64,000 bases of DNA from Dactylosporangium aurantiacum (GTDB lineage Bacteria; Actinomycetota; Actinomycetes; Mycobacteriales; Micromonosporaceae): positions 1-64,000 of the forward strand of contig NZ_JNYJ01000046.1 of NCBI RefSeq assembly GCF_000716715.1. The letters run 5' to 3'. Made by a program: the position numbers and the translations under genes. This document shows positions 50,583-59,833 of this stretch, in pieces; within the stretch, counting starts at the first letter, position 1; the number at the start of each line of letters is the position of its first letter. The notes under the pieces are model-generated. The model had not been told where the DNA came from. It worked only from the letters and a program-made list of their open reading frames with translations, and did no database searches.

Positions 50583-50927
50583 TTACGCGGAGCGACCGCG
50601 GCGGTGGCGGACCTCTTCGAGGCGCTCGTTGAGGATGTCCTCGAGCTCCGCGATCGAACGCCGCTCCAGCAGCATGTCCCAGTGGGTGCGCGGCGGCTTC
50701 GCCTTCTTCGCCTCCGGCTCGTTGCCGTCCACCAGCCGGGCGACACTACCGTCGAACTTGCACTCCCAGGTCATCGGGACCTCGGCGTCGACAGCGAACG
50801 GCACCTCGAACTGGTGCCCCTTGGCGCACAGGTATTCTCGGGTCTGACGCGGAGCCAGCTCGGTGTTGCGGTCGGACTCGTAGCTGACGGCTCCGAGACG
50901 GCTGCCGCGCAGCATGCGCTCGCCCAT
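50583..50927 (-). CDS. rbpA: RNA polymerase-binding protein RbpA
   Basis: The 114-residue protein is clearly RbpA: MGERMLRGSRLGAVSYESDRN, LAPRQTREYLCAKGHQFEVPF and KKAKPPRTHWDMLLERRS, the last being the sigma-interacting region. It stabilises the primary sigma factor on RNA polymerase in actinobacteria. ATG 50927 is chosen because homologues begin with this M-x-E-R; a longer frame to 50981 lacks support. Confidence 0.96.
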   Translation of the reverse strand: MGERMLRGSRLGAVSYESDRNTELAPRQTREYLCAKGHQFEVPFAVDAEVPMTWECKFDGSVARLVDGNEPEAKKAKPPRTHWDMLLERRSIAELEDILNERLEEVRHRRGRSA

Positions 50928-50970
50928 GGTCGGTCTTCCCCTTCGAATCGTGTTGCGCTTCGTTGTAACC

Positions 50971-50998
50971 AACGACACCACGTGGTCTGACGATTCCC
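50971..50998 (-). promoter_or_regulatory. SigR-type promoter of rbpA
   Basis: On the minus strand GGGAAT (50998-50993) is followed by 19 bases and GTT (50973-50971), which fits the thiol-oxidative-stress sigma factor SigR consensus (GGGAAT, N18-19, GTT). rbpA of Streptomyces coelicolor is known to be SigR-dependent. Confidence 0.65.
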
Positions 50999-51118
50999 AC
51001 TGCGGGCGGGCAGATTACACGACCTTGCCGGTCCTGCGGTAGTCCAGTCGCCGGGTCGGTACGGTTATTTTACGTTGGGTTTCATCCATCGACCAGTTGA
51101 GCCACGCCGTGGCGCGCC

Positions 51119-52558
51119 TCACCCGTCCGTAGTTTCGGCAGGTGACACCGCCGGTTGACGGGAACCCGCCAGTTGCGCCAGCGCCCCCGTCAGCGTCGCG
51201 AGCTGCTGTTGTACCTGCGTCTGCGCCGTCAGCTCGCGCTGCACCGCCCGCGCCAGCTGGGCCCGCAGATCTTCCGCCCGGTCTTTCACCCGCGCCAATT
51301 CACCTTCCAGCCGGCGGTTGTCACCCTCGAACCGGTCCGCGGCCGCCTGCACCGTCTCCAGCCGCCGCCGCAGCCGGTTCACCTCGTCGTCGCGGTTGGC
51401 CAGGGTCCGCTCCAGAGTGTCCCGGTCGCGGGTCGCGGCGTCGGCGACGGCCCGGGCGGTGTCACGTTCCCGGTACGCCTCGGCCCGCAACGCCGCCTCC
51501 GTCGCCGCTTCCCGCCGGGCCGCGTCGCGTTCCACGGTGGCGACGGCCGCGGCCGCGTCGGCGTCCCTCGCCGCCGCCTGCGCCGCGGCGACCTGGTGTT
51601 CGGCGGCTGCTTTCGCCGCGGCGACGGCCTGCTCCGCGGCGTCGCGGGCGGCGGCGGCCTGCTGTTCGGCGGCGTGGTGGGCCTCGGCGACGAGGACGGC
51701 GGCCTCGGCCCGCGCCCGCTCGATCTCCTGCCGGGCCCGCTCGGTGGCCTGCTCGACGGCCTGACGCGCGGCGTGCTCGGCGGCCACCTCGGCCTGCTCG
51801 GCCGCGTGGCGGGCCGCTTCGGCGGCGGTGACCGCGTTCCGGGCGGTGTCGGCCTCTTCCCGGGCGGCCTCGGCGTCGGCCCGGGCCGCACGGGCCGCGG
51901 CCTCGGCGGCGTTCACCGCGGCCCGGGCCTGCTGCACGGCCGCGCGGGCGTCGTCGCGTTCGGTGTGCGCGGCAAGGACACTCGCGGCGGCCTCGGCCCG
52001 GGCGTGCGCGATCTGCCGCTCCACCCCGGCCGGGGACAGCTCGCCGTGCAGCGCCTCCACGAGCGTCTCCACGACCTGGTCGAGCCGCTCCGCCACCTCG
52101 AACGCCCTGGCGACCTGACCACTCAGCCCGGGGGAGGAGCGGTGCCGCAACCTGGCGTTGCGAGCGGCCCGCTGGCACTCGCCGTCGTTGTCGCGGCAGT
52201 ACCGGAACGGCCGCCCGGCGGCGTTGCGCTGCGGCACGGGTCGCCCGCAGTGCGCGCAGGGCCGCTCGTCACCGTCGGCGTCGTGCTCGCCCGGTGCCTG
52301 CCACGGTCCGACCGGCGGTTCGGTGGGCTCAGTGGTCTGCCGGGTTCTCCGCCCGCCGCGCCGGCCTTCCCGCGCCGTGGGTGGCGAGTCGCTTCCCTCG
52401 CCTCCGTCGCCTCCAGCGCGGCGGTCCGGACCGTTGCCCGGACCGTCGTCCCGGGCCTTGTCCGGAACCCTCGCATGGACGATCGCCGCGCCGCGTTCCC
52501 TGGCTTCCCTCACGGCGATGAGCGTAGATCTTCCCGCGGCAACTCCAGCATCCGACAC
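51119..52558 (-). CDS. Alanine-rich coiled-coil protein with zinc-binding N-terminal region
   Basis: The 479-residue protein has a Pro/Gly-rich start, a cysteine motif with CAHCGRPVPQ and RYCRDNDGECQR at about 100-130, and from about 150 an almost unbroken Ala/Glu/Arg coiled coil (for example DAEAAREEADTARNAVTAAE). The layout resembles plasmid KfrA-type proteins and actinobacterial coil proteins, but I could not identify a DNA-binding helix-turn-helix. GTG 52558 follows TATGGT by eight bases. Upstream are AT-rich DNA and direct repeats. Confidence 0.75.
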   Translation of the reverse strand: MSDAGVAAGRSTLIAVREARERGAAIVHARVPDKARDDGPGNGPDRRAGGDGGEGSDSPPTAREGRRGGRRTRQTTEPTEPPVGPWQAPGEHDADGDERPCAHCGRPVPQRNAAGRPFRYCRDNDGECQRAARNARLRHRSSPGLSGQVARAFEVAERLDQVVETLVEALHGELSPAGVERQIAHARAEAAASVLAAHTERDDARAAVQQARAAVNAAEAAARAARADAEAAREEADTARNAVTAAEAARHAAEQAEVAAEHAARQAVEQATERARQEIERARAEAAVLVAEAHHAAEQQAAAARDAAEQAVAAAKAAAEHQVAAAQAAARDADAAAAVATVERDAARREAATEAALRAEAYRERDTARAVADAATRDRDTLERTLANRDDEVNRLRRRLETVQAAADRFEGDNRRLEGELARVKDRAEDLRAQLARAVQRELTAQTQVQQQLATLTGALAQLAGSRQPAVSPAETTDG

Positions 52559-52559
52559 G

Positions 52560-52640
52560 CCGCATTACCATATTGCGATTACCGATAATCCGATAAACCC
52601 CCCATCGAGGCGTACACCATAATCACTGTTATGCGCGGAT
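52560..52640 (-). promoter_or_regulatory. AT-rich promoter region of the coil protein
   Basis: This stretch is unusually AT-rich for the window, with ATTACC twice, GATAATC and TAACAG words, and a TATGGT box at 52567-52572 (minus strand) eight bases before the GTG. It would be a natural Lsr2 target. Confidence 0.5.
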
Positions 52641-52649
52641 CGGCGCGGC

Positions 52650-52679
52650 GCGGACATCCGTTGGAGCGGACATCCGTTG
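52650..52679. repeat. Two direct repeats of 14 bp
   Basis: GCGGACATCCGTTG occurs at 52650-52663 and again at 52666-52679, giving a period of 16. They flank the AT-rich region upstream of the coil protein and could be binding sites. Confidence 0.6.
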
Positions 52680-53019
52680 ACGAGACCTCTCGGCTGGTGG
52701 TCAGCGAAGACTGATGTCGGCAGCCGGCCAGCCTGGTTGCGGCAACCCATTGCGTATGCCCCCGTCGGGGTGCCGACGAGGTCGGGGAAGACCAGAGCGT
52801 TGGCGGCTTTCCGGGCCGCCCGCCGACTTCGCCCGCGTCGATGAGGTCTGCAACTACGGGTTACCGGCCGTCTGCCGGTGGGCGTCTCAGCACCCCGAGC
52901 GGCCGAGGGAAAAGGTCGTCACCGGCGTGGCGTCGGTGTTCCCGCCGTTCCTGTCGCCGGGCAAGGGCCGAAACCTCGCCGCCACCGCGTGACGCAGGCC
53001 GGGCGGGTGCTGTCGGGTG
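52680..53019. other. Gap without a convincing gene
   Basis: A plus-strand frame at 52714-52992 exists but has no ribosome site or recognisable sequence. I see no RNA gene. Confidence 0.4.
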
Positions 53020-54603
53020 TCAGCCGGCGATGGTGTCGCTCGGCGAGTTCGACGCGGTTGCCGGTGAGGTCCGTTGCGGGCCGCGGGCGAGGACGTAGAG
53101 GAAGAGGATCGTCATGACGGCGACTCCTGCCCACATGGCCTGTTGCCAGCCGTCGACGAACGATTCCTGGGCGGCGTGGACCAGTGCGGGTGCCTGGGTG
53201 CCGGCGGTGTCGGCGATGGCGATGGCGTTGGCGATGCCTTCGCGGGCGGTGTCGGCGGTGTCGGCGGGGATGGTGTCGAGGCGGGCGCTGATGGCGTTGC
53301 GGTAGCCGGCGGTCAGGACCGCGCCGAGGAGCGCGACGCCGAGGGCGGTGCCGAACTCTCTGGTGACGTCGTTGAGGGCGGACGCGACGCCTTGACGCTC
53401 GCGGGGCAGGGCGGAGGTGATGGCTTCGGTGGAGGGGGTCTGGGTCAGGCCCATGCCGAGTCCCATGGCGAGCATGCCGGGCAGGATCGCCGGGTAGCCG
53501 CCGTGGACGGAGACGAGGGTGGCCATGAGGGCCAGGCCTGCGCCGCCGAGCAGGATCCCGAATGCCATCGTCACGCGGGCCCCGGCTTGTGCGGCTGCTC
53601 GGGGGGCGAGGCCGGCGGCCAGCATCATCATGGCTGCCATGGGCATCAGCGCGAGGGTGGCGCGCAGTCCGGACCAGCCGAGGACGGCCTGGAAGTAGGG
53701 GAACAGGACGACGAAGATTCCCGCCTGCACGCCGAAGAGTGCCAGCAGTGCCAGGGAGCCGCTGGCGAGGCGCCGGTCGCGGAAGAGGCGGACGTCGAGC
53801 AGGGGTGCCGGCCGGCGCAGCTCCCAGGCCACGAATCCGATGGCCGCGACGACGCCGACGAGCAGACTCGCCAGGGTCACGGGTGCGGTCCAGCCGTTGA
53901 CCGGGCCCTCGTGCAGGACGAAGATGAGCGCGACCACGGCGATCACGGACGCGAGCGACCCGATGACGTCGAAGCCGTGCTGCGATTGCTCGCGGGAGTT
54001 CGGCACGGCTCGCAGGGCCATGACGGTGGCCGCGGCGACGAGCACGACCGGCAGTAGGAACAGCCACCGCCAGTTCGCCCAGTCAACGAGCACCGCGGAC
54101 AGGTACATGCCGAGGATGCCGCCGCCGCCGGCGACGCCGGTCCAGACGCCGATGGCCTTGGAGCGTTCCTCGTCCGGAAACGTCGAGGTGATGACGGCCA
54201 GGGTGACCGGCATGATCATCGCGGCGCCGACGCCGGCGAGTAGCCGGGCGGCAATCATGATCTCGGATGAGGTGGCAAGGCCTGCTGCCGCACTTGCGAT
54301 GCCGAACAGGGCCAGGCCGGCGAGCAGGATCGGTTTGCGGCCCCACCGGTCGCCGACGGCGCCGAGCGGGAGCAGCAGCGCGGCCAGGCTGAGGGTGTAG
54401 GTGTTGATCATCCACAGGACGGTCCTCTGCGACGCGTCGAAGGCGACCGCGATCTGCTGCTGGGCGACGTTGAGCCCGGAGACCGAGGCGATCACTGCCA
54501 TCAGGGCGATACACACCGCGATCAGGATCGCGCGGCGCTGGCGTGGATCGCGGATGGTCGCGTCGGTGCCGCTCACGCTGGGAGCGTTGACGGGGCAGGA
54601 CAT
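53020..54603 (-). CDS. EmrB/QacA-type MFS drug exporter (14 TM)
   Basis: The 527-residue protein has about fourteen spans and the DHA2 blocks: LGAVGDRWGRKPILLAGLALFG (motif A) and ARLLAGVGAAMIMPVTLAVITSTF (motif C), then DWANWRWLFLLP. It should export drugs or toxic compounds by proton antiport. ATG 54603 follows GGAAAGGA. A gene for an S-adenosylmethionine methyltransferase lies upstream in the same direction, and both may be under the XRE-cupin regulator that diverges from them. Confidence 0.9.
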   Translation of the reverse strand: MSCPVNAPSVSGTDATIRDPRQRRAILIAVCIALMAVIASVSGLNVAQQQIAVAFDASQRTVLWMINTYTLSLAALLLPLGAVGDRWGRKPILLAGLALFGIASAAAGLATSSEIMIAARLLAGVGAAMIMPVTLAVITSTFPDEERSKAIGVWTGVAGGGGILGMYLSAVLVDWANWRWLFLLPVVLVAAATVMALRAVPNSREQSQHGFDVIGSLASVIAVVALIFVLHEGPVNGWTAPVTLASLLVGVVAAIGFVAWELRRPAPLLDVRLFRDRRLASGSLALLALFGVQAGIFVVLFPYFQAVLGWSGLRATLALMPMAAMMMLAAGLAPRAAAQAGARVTMAFGILLGGAGLALMATLVSVHGGYPAILPGMLAMGLGMGLTQTPSTEAITSALPRERQGVASALNDVTREFGTALGVALLGAVLTAGYRNAISARLDTIPADTADTAREGIANAIAIADTAGTQAPALVHAAQESFVDGWQQAMWAGVAVMTILFLYVLARGPQRTSPATASNSPSDTIAG

Positions 54604-54683
54604 GCGCGGATTCCTTTCCAAGGGCGCAGTGGGCTACGGCGCCGGGCGTGGATCTCAGTCCCGGCGTCGCGGAAGGGTTGGGT

Positions 54684-55325
54684 TCAGCGGCGGCGGGTGG
54701 CGCGCACGACGACGTCGTGCAGCGTGACCGTCTGCCCGGCGGGGCCGGGGACCGGGCGCTGATGCTCCTCGGCGGTGACGATCTCCCACTCGGCCGGGCC
54801 GAGGCCGCCGGTGATGTCGGCGAGGGTGACCGTGGCCTCGGCGGGATGGTGGTGCCCGTGTCCGTGGCCGGTGGATCCCGGGGTGTGCAGGTGGCCGACG
54901 ATGAGCAGGGTGCCGCGCGGCGCCACCCACGTGGACACGCGCTGATAGAAGGCGAGTTGCGGCATCGCGGGGTGCGCGTAGTGGGTGGTGACCAGGTCGA
55001 AACGCAGGCCCGGCTCCCAGACGGTCAGGTCCGCCTCGACCCACCGCACCGGCTGTGACAGCCGGCTGGCTGCCGCGCGGTCGGCGGCGCGGGCCAGGGC
55101 ATCGGCCGAGATGTCGGCGGCGGTGACCTGCCAGCCGTGGGAGGCGAGCCAGAGGGCCTCGGCGCCGGCGCCGCACCCGGCGTCCAGCGCCGTGCCCGGT
55201 GCCAGGGCACCGATCTCGCGGGCGAGATACGGGTGCGGTGGGTTGCCTGCCATGGAGCCGGGCCGGCCGCCGTGCGCCTGGTGCCAGCGCTGTTGCCAGT
55301 AGGCCTTGTCGAAGCTGTGCGTCAT
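54684..55325 (-). CDS. SAM-dependent methyltransferase
   Basis: The 213-residue class I methyltransferase begins YWQQRWHQAHGGRPG and has the SAM motif LDAGCGAGAEALWLASHGWQVTAADIS, followed by DLVTTHYAHP. A GHGHGHHHP stretch sits in the middle. It resembles the tellurite-resistance/thiol methyltransferase type; substrate is unknown. It diverges from the XRE-cupin gene. Confidence 0.85.
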   Translation of the reverse strand: MTHSFDKAYWQQRWHQAHGGRPGSMAGNPPHPYLAREIGALAPGTALDAGCGAGAEALWLASHGWQVTAADISADALARAADRAAASRLSQPVRWVEADLTVWEPGLRFDLVTTHYAHPAMPQLAFYQRVSTWVAPRGTLLIVGHLHTPGSTGHGHGHHHPAEATVTLADITGGLGPAEWEIVTAEEHQRPVPGPAGQTVTLHDVVVRATRRR

Positions 55326-55402
55326 CGGTTGACCTGCCCTTTCGCCGTCTTCGCCGGTCACGACCGATCCTGGGGCACCCCGGAGAGAATGCGCAAAGGT
55401 TC

Positions 55403-55416
55403 TTGCCGAATGGCAA
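55403..55416. promoter_or_regulatory. Palindromic operator TTGCC-GAAT-GGCAA
   Basis: A perfect 5-4-5 palindrome lies ten bases before the GTG of the XRE-cupin gene at 55426 and upstream of the divergent methyltransferase. Autoregulation of the regulator and control of the left operon are likely. Confidence 0.55.
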
Positions 55417-55425
55417 AATGAGGGT

Positions 55426-56019
55426 GTGGACGAGAACCTGAACCGCACCCTCGACGCGGTCGGGCCGAGGCTGAAGCAGCTACGGCTACGCCGCAACCTC
55501 ACCCTCACCGACCTGGCCGAGGAAACCGGCATCTCCGTCAGCACGCTGTCCCGGCTCGAAGCCGGCCTGCGACGCCCCACGCTCGAGCAACTGCTCCCGC
55601 TCGCCCGCGCCCACAACGTCACCATCGACGAACTCGTCGACGCGCCCCTGACCGGCGATCCCCGCATCAACCTGCGTCCCATCGCCGCGGGCGACGGATC
55701 AACCATCCTGCCGCTGACCCGCAGACCCGGAGGCATCCAGGCCTACAAGTTCGTTCTCCCAGCCGGCGATGACAACCGCGTACCAGACCTGCGCACCCAC
55801 GAAGGCTACGACTGGGTCTACGTCCTCAACGGCACCCTGCGCCTGGTCCTCGGCGACGAAGACCTCACCCTCCAGCCCGGCGAAGCCGCCGAGTTCGACA
55901 CCCGCACCCCCCACTGGTTCGGAGCCACCAACTCCGGCCCCGTCGAGTTCCTCAGCCTCGTCGGCAGACAGGGCGAACGCGCACACGTGCGCGCCACACC
56001 CAGACCAGGGACCTCCTAG
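55426..56019 (+). CDS. XRE-cupin transcriptional regulator
   Basis: The 197-residue protein has an N-terminal helix-turn-helix (LKQLRLRRNLTLTDLAEETGISVSTLSRLEAGLRRPTL) and a C-terminal cupin (HEGYDWVYVLNGTLRLVLGDEDLTLQPGEAAEFDTRTPHWFG). Such proteins bind a small ligand in the cupin and regulate adjacent genes. It is divergent from the methyltransferase and drug exporter genes. Confidence 0.93.
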   Translation: MDENLNRTLDAVGPRLKQLRLRRNLTLTDLAEETGISVSTLSRLEAGLRRPTLEQLLPLARAHNVTIDELVDAPLTGDPRINLRPIAAGDGSTILPLTRRPGGIQAYKFVLPAGDDNRVPDLRTHEGYDWVYVLNGTLRLVLGDEDLTLQPGEAAEFDTRTPHWFGATNSGPVEFLSLVGRQGERAHVRATPRPGTS

Positions 56020-56154
56020 GAAAACCCGAACGTGCGCCTGCGCGCCGAAGCCGACGGTCTCCGATCCCGACTTCCTCCTTGCACTCCGAGATTGAAGGTT
56101 TCAGGGCAGCACACAGGGACTTGGCGCGCAAAGTCTCAACCGAGCATTCAACGA

Positions 56155-56160
56155 TACGGT
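56155..56160 (+). promoter_or_regulatory. Leaderless -10 box
   Basis: TACGGT is followed by seven bases and the ATG at 56168. Confidence 0.5.
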
Positions 56161-56167
56161 TGATGGG

Positions 56168-57343
56168 ATGCAGATCAATGACATGGCCCGGCCGCTGGAC
56201 GGCGCGGGCGTCTCGGCGTTCCTCGACTCGCTGCCCGCCCGGCCCCTGCTGCTCGGTCTGGGTGAGGCCAGGCACTTCGTGGAGGAACTCGGCGAGGTCC
56301 GTAACGAGATCCTCCGGCACCTGGTGGAGCACGAGGGCTACCGGTCGTTCGCCATCGAAAGCGACTGCCTCAAGGGCCTCCTCGTCGACGAGTACCTCAC
56401 CACCGGTGCGGGCAGCATCGACGACGTCATGGCATGCGGGTTCAGCCACGACTTCGGCACCTCACCGGCCAACCGGGAGCTGGTGCGCTGGATGCGGGCG
56501 TACAACGAGCAGCACGACGAGCGGCTGCGGTGGTTCGGGTTCGACGGGCCGGTCGAGTACTGGGCGGAAAGCCCGCGCGAGGCGATCACCGGCCTGTACG
56601 ACCTGCTCGACGGGCCGCTGCCGGGGACCGTCGTCACCCGGGAGACCCTCGCCGCGCTGCTCGGCCCCGACGAGCGGTGGTCGGACCAGGCGACGGCCAT
56701 GGACCCTACCCGGTCGATCGGCCAGTCCGCCGACGCCCGGCGGCTCCGGCTGATCACCGACGACCTGGTGGCGCTGCTCGACACGCAGGCGCCGCGGCTG
56801 GGCCCGGACGAGCTTGACCGCGCGGCGCTGTACGCGCGCACCGCGGTCGGTCTGCTGCGCTACCACTACTGGCTCGCCGACGCGTCCCCGGCGCGGTGGA
56901 CCCGGCTGTCCGCGCTGCGTGACGCGATGATGGCGGCCAACCTGCGCGCCGTCGCCGACCGTGGCCCGGCCCTGGTCTGCGCGTCGAACCTGCACCTGCA
57001 ACGCGGGCAGAGCGTCATGGCGTTCGGCGACCAGCAGCTGCGGTGGTGGAGCGCCGGGGCGATCACCGCGCGGCACCTCGGCGACCGGTACGCGTTCCTG
57101 GCCACGGCGCTCGGCACGGTCGGCGACGACACGCCCGCCCCGGACACCGTGGAGGGGGTCCTGTCGGGGTTGCCGTGGGAGCACGCGCTCGTGGACGCCC
57201 GCCGGTTGGCCGGGGCGGTCACCGGGCTCGCCCCGCGCAACTCCGGCGACTTCGCGTACTTCCCGCTGGACCCGGCCCAGCTGGACACCGTCGACGGCGT
57301 CGTCTTCCTCAGCCGGGCGGTCAAGGTGCGGCCGCTCGGCTGA
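56168..57343 (+). CDS. Erythromycin-esterase-like protein
   Basis: The 391-residue protein belongs to the EreA/B-C family: LLLGLGEARHFVEELGEVRNE with the conserved Glu and His, SFAIESDC, DVMACGFSHDFGTSPANRELVRWMRAYNE and ALVCASNLHLQRG. True Ere enzymes open macrolide rings, but many genomic relatives have other or unknown substrates, so macrolide resistance should not be assumed. Confidence 0.88.
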   Translation: MQINDMARPLDGAGVSAFLDSLPARPLLLGLGEARHFVEELGEVRNEILRHLVEHEGYRSFAIESDCLKGLLVDEYLTTGAGSIDDVMACGFSHDFGTSPANRELVRWMRAYNEQHDERLRWFGFDGPVEYWAESPREAITGLYDLLDGPLPGTVVTRETLAALLGPDERWSDQATAMDPTRSIGQSADARRLRLITDDLVALLDTQAPRLGPDELDRAALYARTAVGLLRYHYWLADASPARWTRLSALRDAMMAANLRAVADRGPALVCASNLHLQRGQSVMAFGDQQLRWWSAGAITARHLGDRYAFLATALGTVGDDTPAPDTVEGVLSGLPWEHALVDARRLAGAVTGLAPRNSGDFAYFPLDPAQLDTVDGVVFLSRAVKVRPLG

Positions 57344-57427
57344 AACGCCGCCGGAAAGGTCAACTCGCGGCGCGGCGGTCCGATGGGGCGAAGGGACAGC
57401 CGTAGACGACCCGCACAGGAGCGCCAC

Positions 57428-59011
57428 GTGAGCAGATGGCTGGCGGACCGCAGCCTCCGCACGAAGATCGCCGCCGCGGTGGGGTTGATGGCGGTCGTCG
57501 CGGTCCTGGTCGGGATGGCGGCGGTGGACCGGATGGCGCAGATGAACCGCGCCGCCGAAGCGTTGTACACCCAGGGGCTGGTGCCCGTGCGGCAGATCGA
57601 CCAGGTCCAGATCGACATGGAACGCACCCGCCGCGACCTGCTCAACCACGCGCTGTCGGAGACGCCGCAGGACCGCACCAGGTACGACCAGGCCATCGCC
57701 GCCGACGACGAGGCGTTCACCGCGCACCTCGCCGAGTACGAACGGACCACGGGCGCGACCGAGCGGGCGCGGCACCTGCGCGGCGCGTGGCAGCAGTACC
57801 AGCAGGTCCGCGACGACAAGGTGCTCCCGGCCAGCCGCAACGGCGACATCACCACCGTGAGCCGGCTGCGCGACCAGGAGCTGGCGCCGCTGGCGAACGA
57901 GGCCAACGCGGTCGTCGCGGAGATCATCGAGGCGGAGACGGCGCAGGCCGCCGCGCGCCGGGACGCCGCGGGTGAGCAGTACCGTTCGGCGCGGACGTTC
58001 ATCGTGACCGCGCTGGTGGCCGGGGTGCTGGTGGCCCTCGCGTTCGGCATGCTGGTGGCCCGGTCGATCCTGTCGGCGCTGCGGCGGGTGTCGCACGCCC
58101 TGGAAGGGCTCGCCGCGTGCGACCTGACCCGCATCAGCGGCGTGGACAGCCGCGACGAGTTCGGCCGGATGGGGCAGGCCCTCGACTCGGCGATCACGTC
58201 GGTACGCGGCACCGTGACCGAGATGGCGTCGACCGCGACGGCACTGTCCAGCGCGTCGGTGGAGCTGTCGAAGGTCAGCAGCGGCCTCACCGGCGGCGCC
58301 ACCGAGGCCTCCGACCAGGCCGGCAGCGCCGCCGACGCCGCCGACCAGGTCAGTGGCAGCGTCCAGGCGGTCGCCGCGGGCGCGGAACAGATGAACGCCT
58401 CGATCGGCGAGATCGCCGGCAACGCGGCCCGGGCGGCGCAGGTCGCCCGGGACTCGCTGCAGGTGGCGCAGACGGCCAACACGCAGCTCGGCGAACTCGG
58501 GCAGGCCGGGGCGCAGATCGGTGAGGTGGTCAACCTGATCACGTCGATCGCGGCGCAGACGAACCTGCTCGCGCTCAACGCGACGATCGAGGCGGCCCGG
58601 GCCGGGGACGCGGGCAAAGGCTTCGCCGTGGTCGCCTCCGAGGTGAAGGACCTGGCGCAGGAGACGGCGAAGGCGACCGACCAGATCACCGGGCGCATCG
58701 CCGCCATCCAGGGCGGCACCGCGGACGCGGCCCGCGCCATCGAGCAGATCAGCGAGGTGATCGACCAGATCACGGAGTACACGACGACGATCGCGTCCGC
58801 GGTGGAGGAGCAGTCGGCCACCACGGGCGAGATGAGCCGTTCCATCAACGAGGCGGCGAGCTTCAGCGCGCAGGTGTCGCAGACGTTCGGTGCGGTCGCG
58901 TCGGTCACCGGTGCCACGGCCCGTAGCGCCGAGGCCAGCCGCGCCGCCGCCGACGACCTGTCGAGTCTGGCGACCAAGCTCAACACCATCGTCAAGGTCT
59001 TCCGCTACTGA
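57428..59011 (+). CDS. Methyl-accepting chemotaxis protein
   Basis: The 527-residue receptor has a first span ([20 protein letters not shown]), a four-helix-bundle sensor domain with [26 protein letters not shown] helices, a second span ([21 protein letters not shown]), HAMP, and a signalling domain with the hairpin [40 protein letters not shown] 57428 is supported by AGGAG upstream. No CheA or CheW genes are nearby. Confidence 0.93.
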   Translation: MSRWLADRSLRTKIAAAVGLMAVVAVLVGMAAVDRMAQMNRAAEALYTQGLVPVRQIDQVQIDMERTRRDLLNHALSETPQDRTRYDQAIAADDEAFTAHLAEYERTTGATERARHLRGAWQQYQQVRDDKVLPASRNGDITTVSRLRDQELAPLANEANAVVAEIIEAETAQAAARRDAAGEQYRSARTFIVTALVAGVLVALAFGMLVARSILSALRRVSHALEGLAACDLTRISGVDSRDEFGRMGQALDSAITSVRGTVTEMASTATALSSASVELSKVSSGLTGGATEASDQAGSAADAADQVSGSVQAVAAGAEQMNASIGEIAGNAARAAQVARDSLQVAQTANTQLGELGQAGAQIGEVVNLITSIAAQTNLLALNATIEAARAGDAGKGFAVVASEVKDLAQETAKATDQITGRIAAIQGGTADAARAIEQISEVIDQITEYTTTIASAVEEQSATTGEMSRSINEAASFSAQVSQTFGAVASVTGATARSAEASRAAADDLSSLATKLNTIVKVFRY

Positions 59012-59028
59012 CCAGGAAAGGCCCTTGC

Positions 59029-59328
59029 ATGACGCAGCAGCATCAGGCGCCCGGCCCCTACGGGCTGCGACCGCCGTCGGTGACCGAGGCCCGCGCGTCG
59101 CTGTACGCCGTGTTCGGCGCGCAGACCGACGAGATCTGGCAACGGCTCACGCACCGGGCGGGGATGCCCTCGACCGGCGGTGACGACGCCGCGCTGCCGC
59201 GGCTCATGGAGGCGATGCGGGCCGACCACGACCCGGTGGTGGCGCTGTGCGCGCAGTCGCTGCACATCCGGCTGTCCACGTACCAGCATCTCACCGCGGC
59301 ACACGAGACGATACGGAGCGCACAGTGA
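59029..59328 (+). CDS. Small protein in chemoreceptor operon
   Basis: The 99-residue protein (YGLRPPSVTEARASLYAVFGAQ, then ADHDPVVALCAQSLHIRLSTYQHL) has no recognisable domain. AAAGG precedes ATG 59029, 18 bases after the chemoreceptor stop, and it overlaps the GAF gene by GTGA. It is probably helical and an accessory of the receptor or GAF protein. Confidence 0.7.
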   Translation: MTQQHQAPGPYGLRPPSVTEARASLYAVFGAQTDEIWQRLTHRAGMPSTGGDDAALPRLMEAMRADHDPVVALCAQSLHIRLSTYQHLTAAHETIRSAQ

Positions 59329-59831
59329 CCACCCCGACGTACCTCAGCGACCTGGACCGCCTGCGCAGCGTTGCCCGGTACGACCTGCACAGCCCCGACC
59401 TGCGGCACCTCCTCGACGGCATCGCCGCCCGCACCGCCGAGCGGCTCGGCGGGTCGGTGGCAGCCGTGAACATCCTGCTCGACCGGGCCGTGATGATCAT
59501 CGCGGGGGCGGGGGAGCACCGGGCGACGGCCGCGATCGGCGGCGGCCCGGCCGAGTGGTCGTTCTGCAGCCGTGTCGTCGCCGAGGGCCGCCCGGTCGTC
59601 GTCGCCGACGCCACCGCCGACCCCGGCGACGACGTCGACGGTGCGCCGCTGGCCGCGACCGGGCTGCGCGCGTACGCGGGGGTGCCGCTCACCGCCGGCA
59701 ACGGTCACGTGCTCGGCGCGCACTGCGCCATGCACGCCGAGCCGGGCCGGTACAACGAGTCCACCCTGCGGGTGCTGGAGGCCGCCGCGACCGAGATCAT
59801 GGCGGCGCTGGAGCGGTACCGCGCCGCGTGA
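59325..59831 (+). CDS. GAF-domain protein
   Basis: The 168-residue protein is one GAF domain: HLLDGIAARTAERLGGSVAAVNILLDRAVMIIAGAG, then SFCSRVVAEGRPVVVADATADP and LRAYAGVPLTAGNGHVLGAHCAMH. GAF domains bind small ligands or nucleotides. It is the third gene after the chemoreceptor and is translationally coupled to the small protein before it. Confidence 0.88.
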   Translation: MTTPTYLSDLDRLRSVARYDLHSPDLRHLLDGIAARTAERLGGSVAAVNILLDRAVMIIAGAGEHRATAAIGGGPAEWSFCSRVVAEGRPVVVADATADPGDDVDGAPLAATGLRAYAGVPLTAGNGHVLGAHCAMHAEPGRYNESTLRVLEAAATEIMAALERYRAA

Positions 59832-59833
59832 GG

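Noticed and set aside
52714..52992. Possible 92-residue gene
   Set aside because: No ribosome site, no promoter with clear spacing and no recognisable sequence.
56168..57343. Macrolide-resistance gene proper
   Set aside because: Family membership alone does not show macrolide hydrolysis; many actinomycete relatives have unknown substrates.
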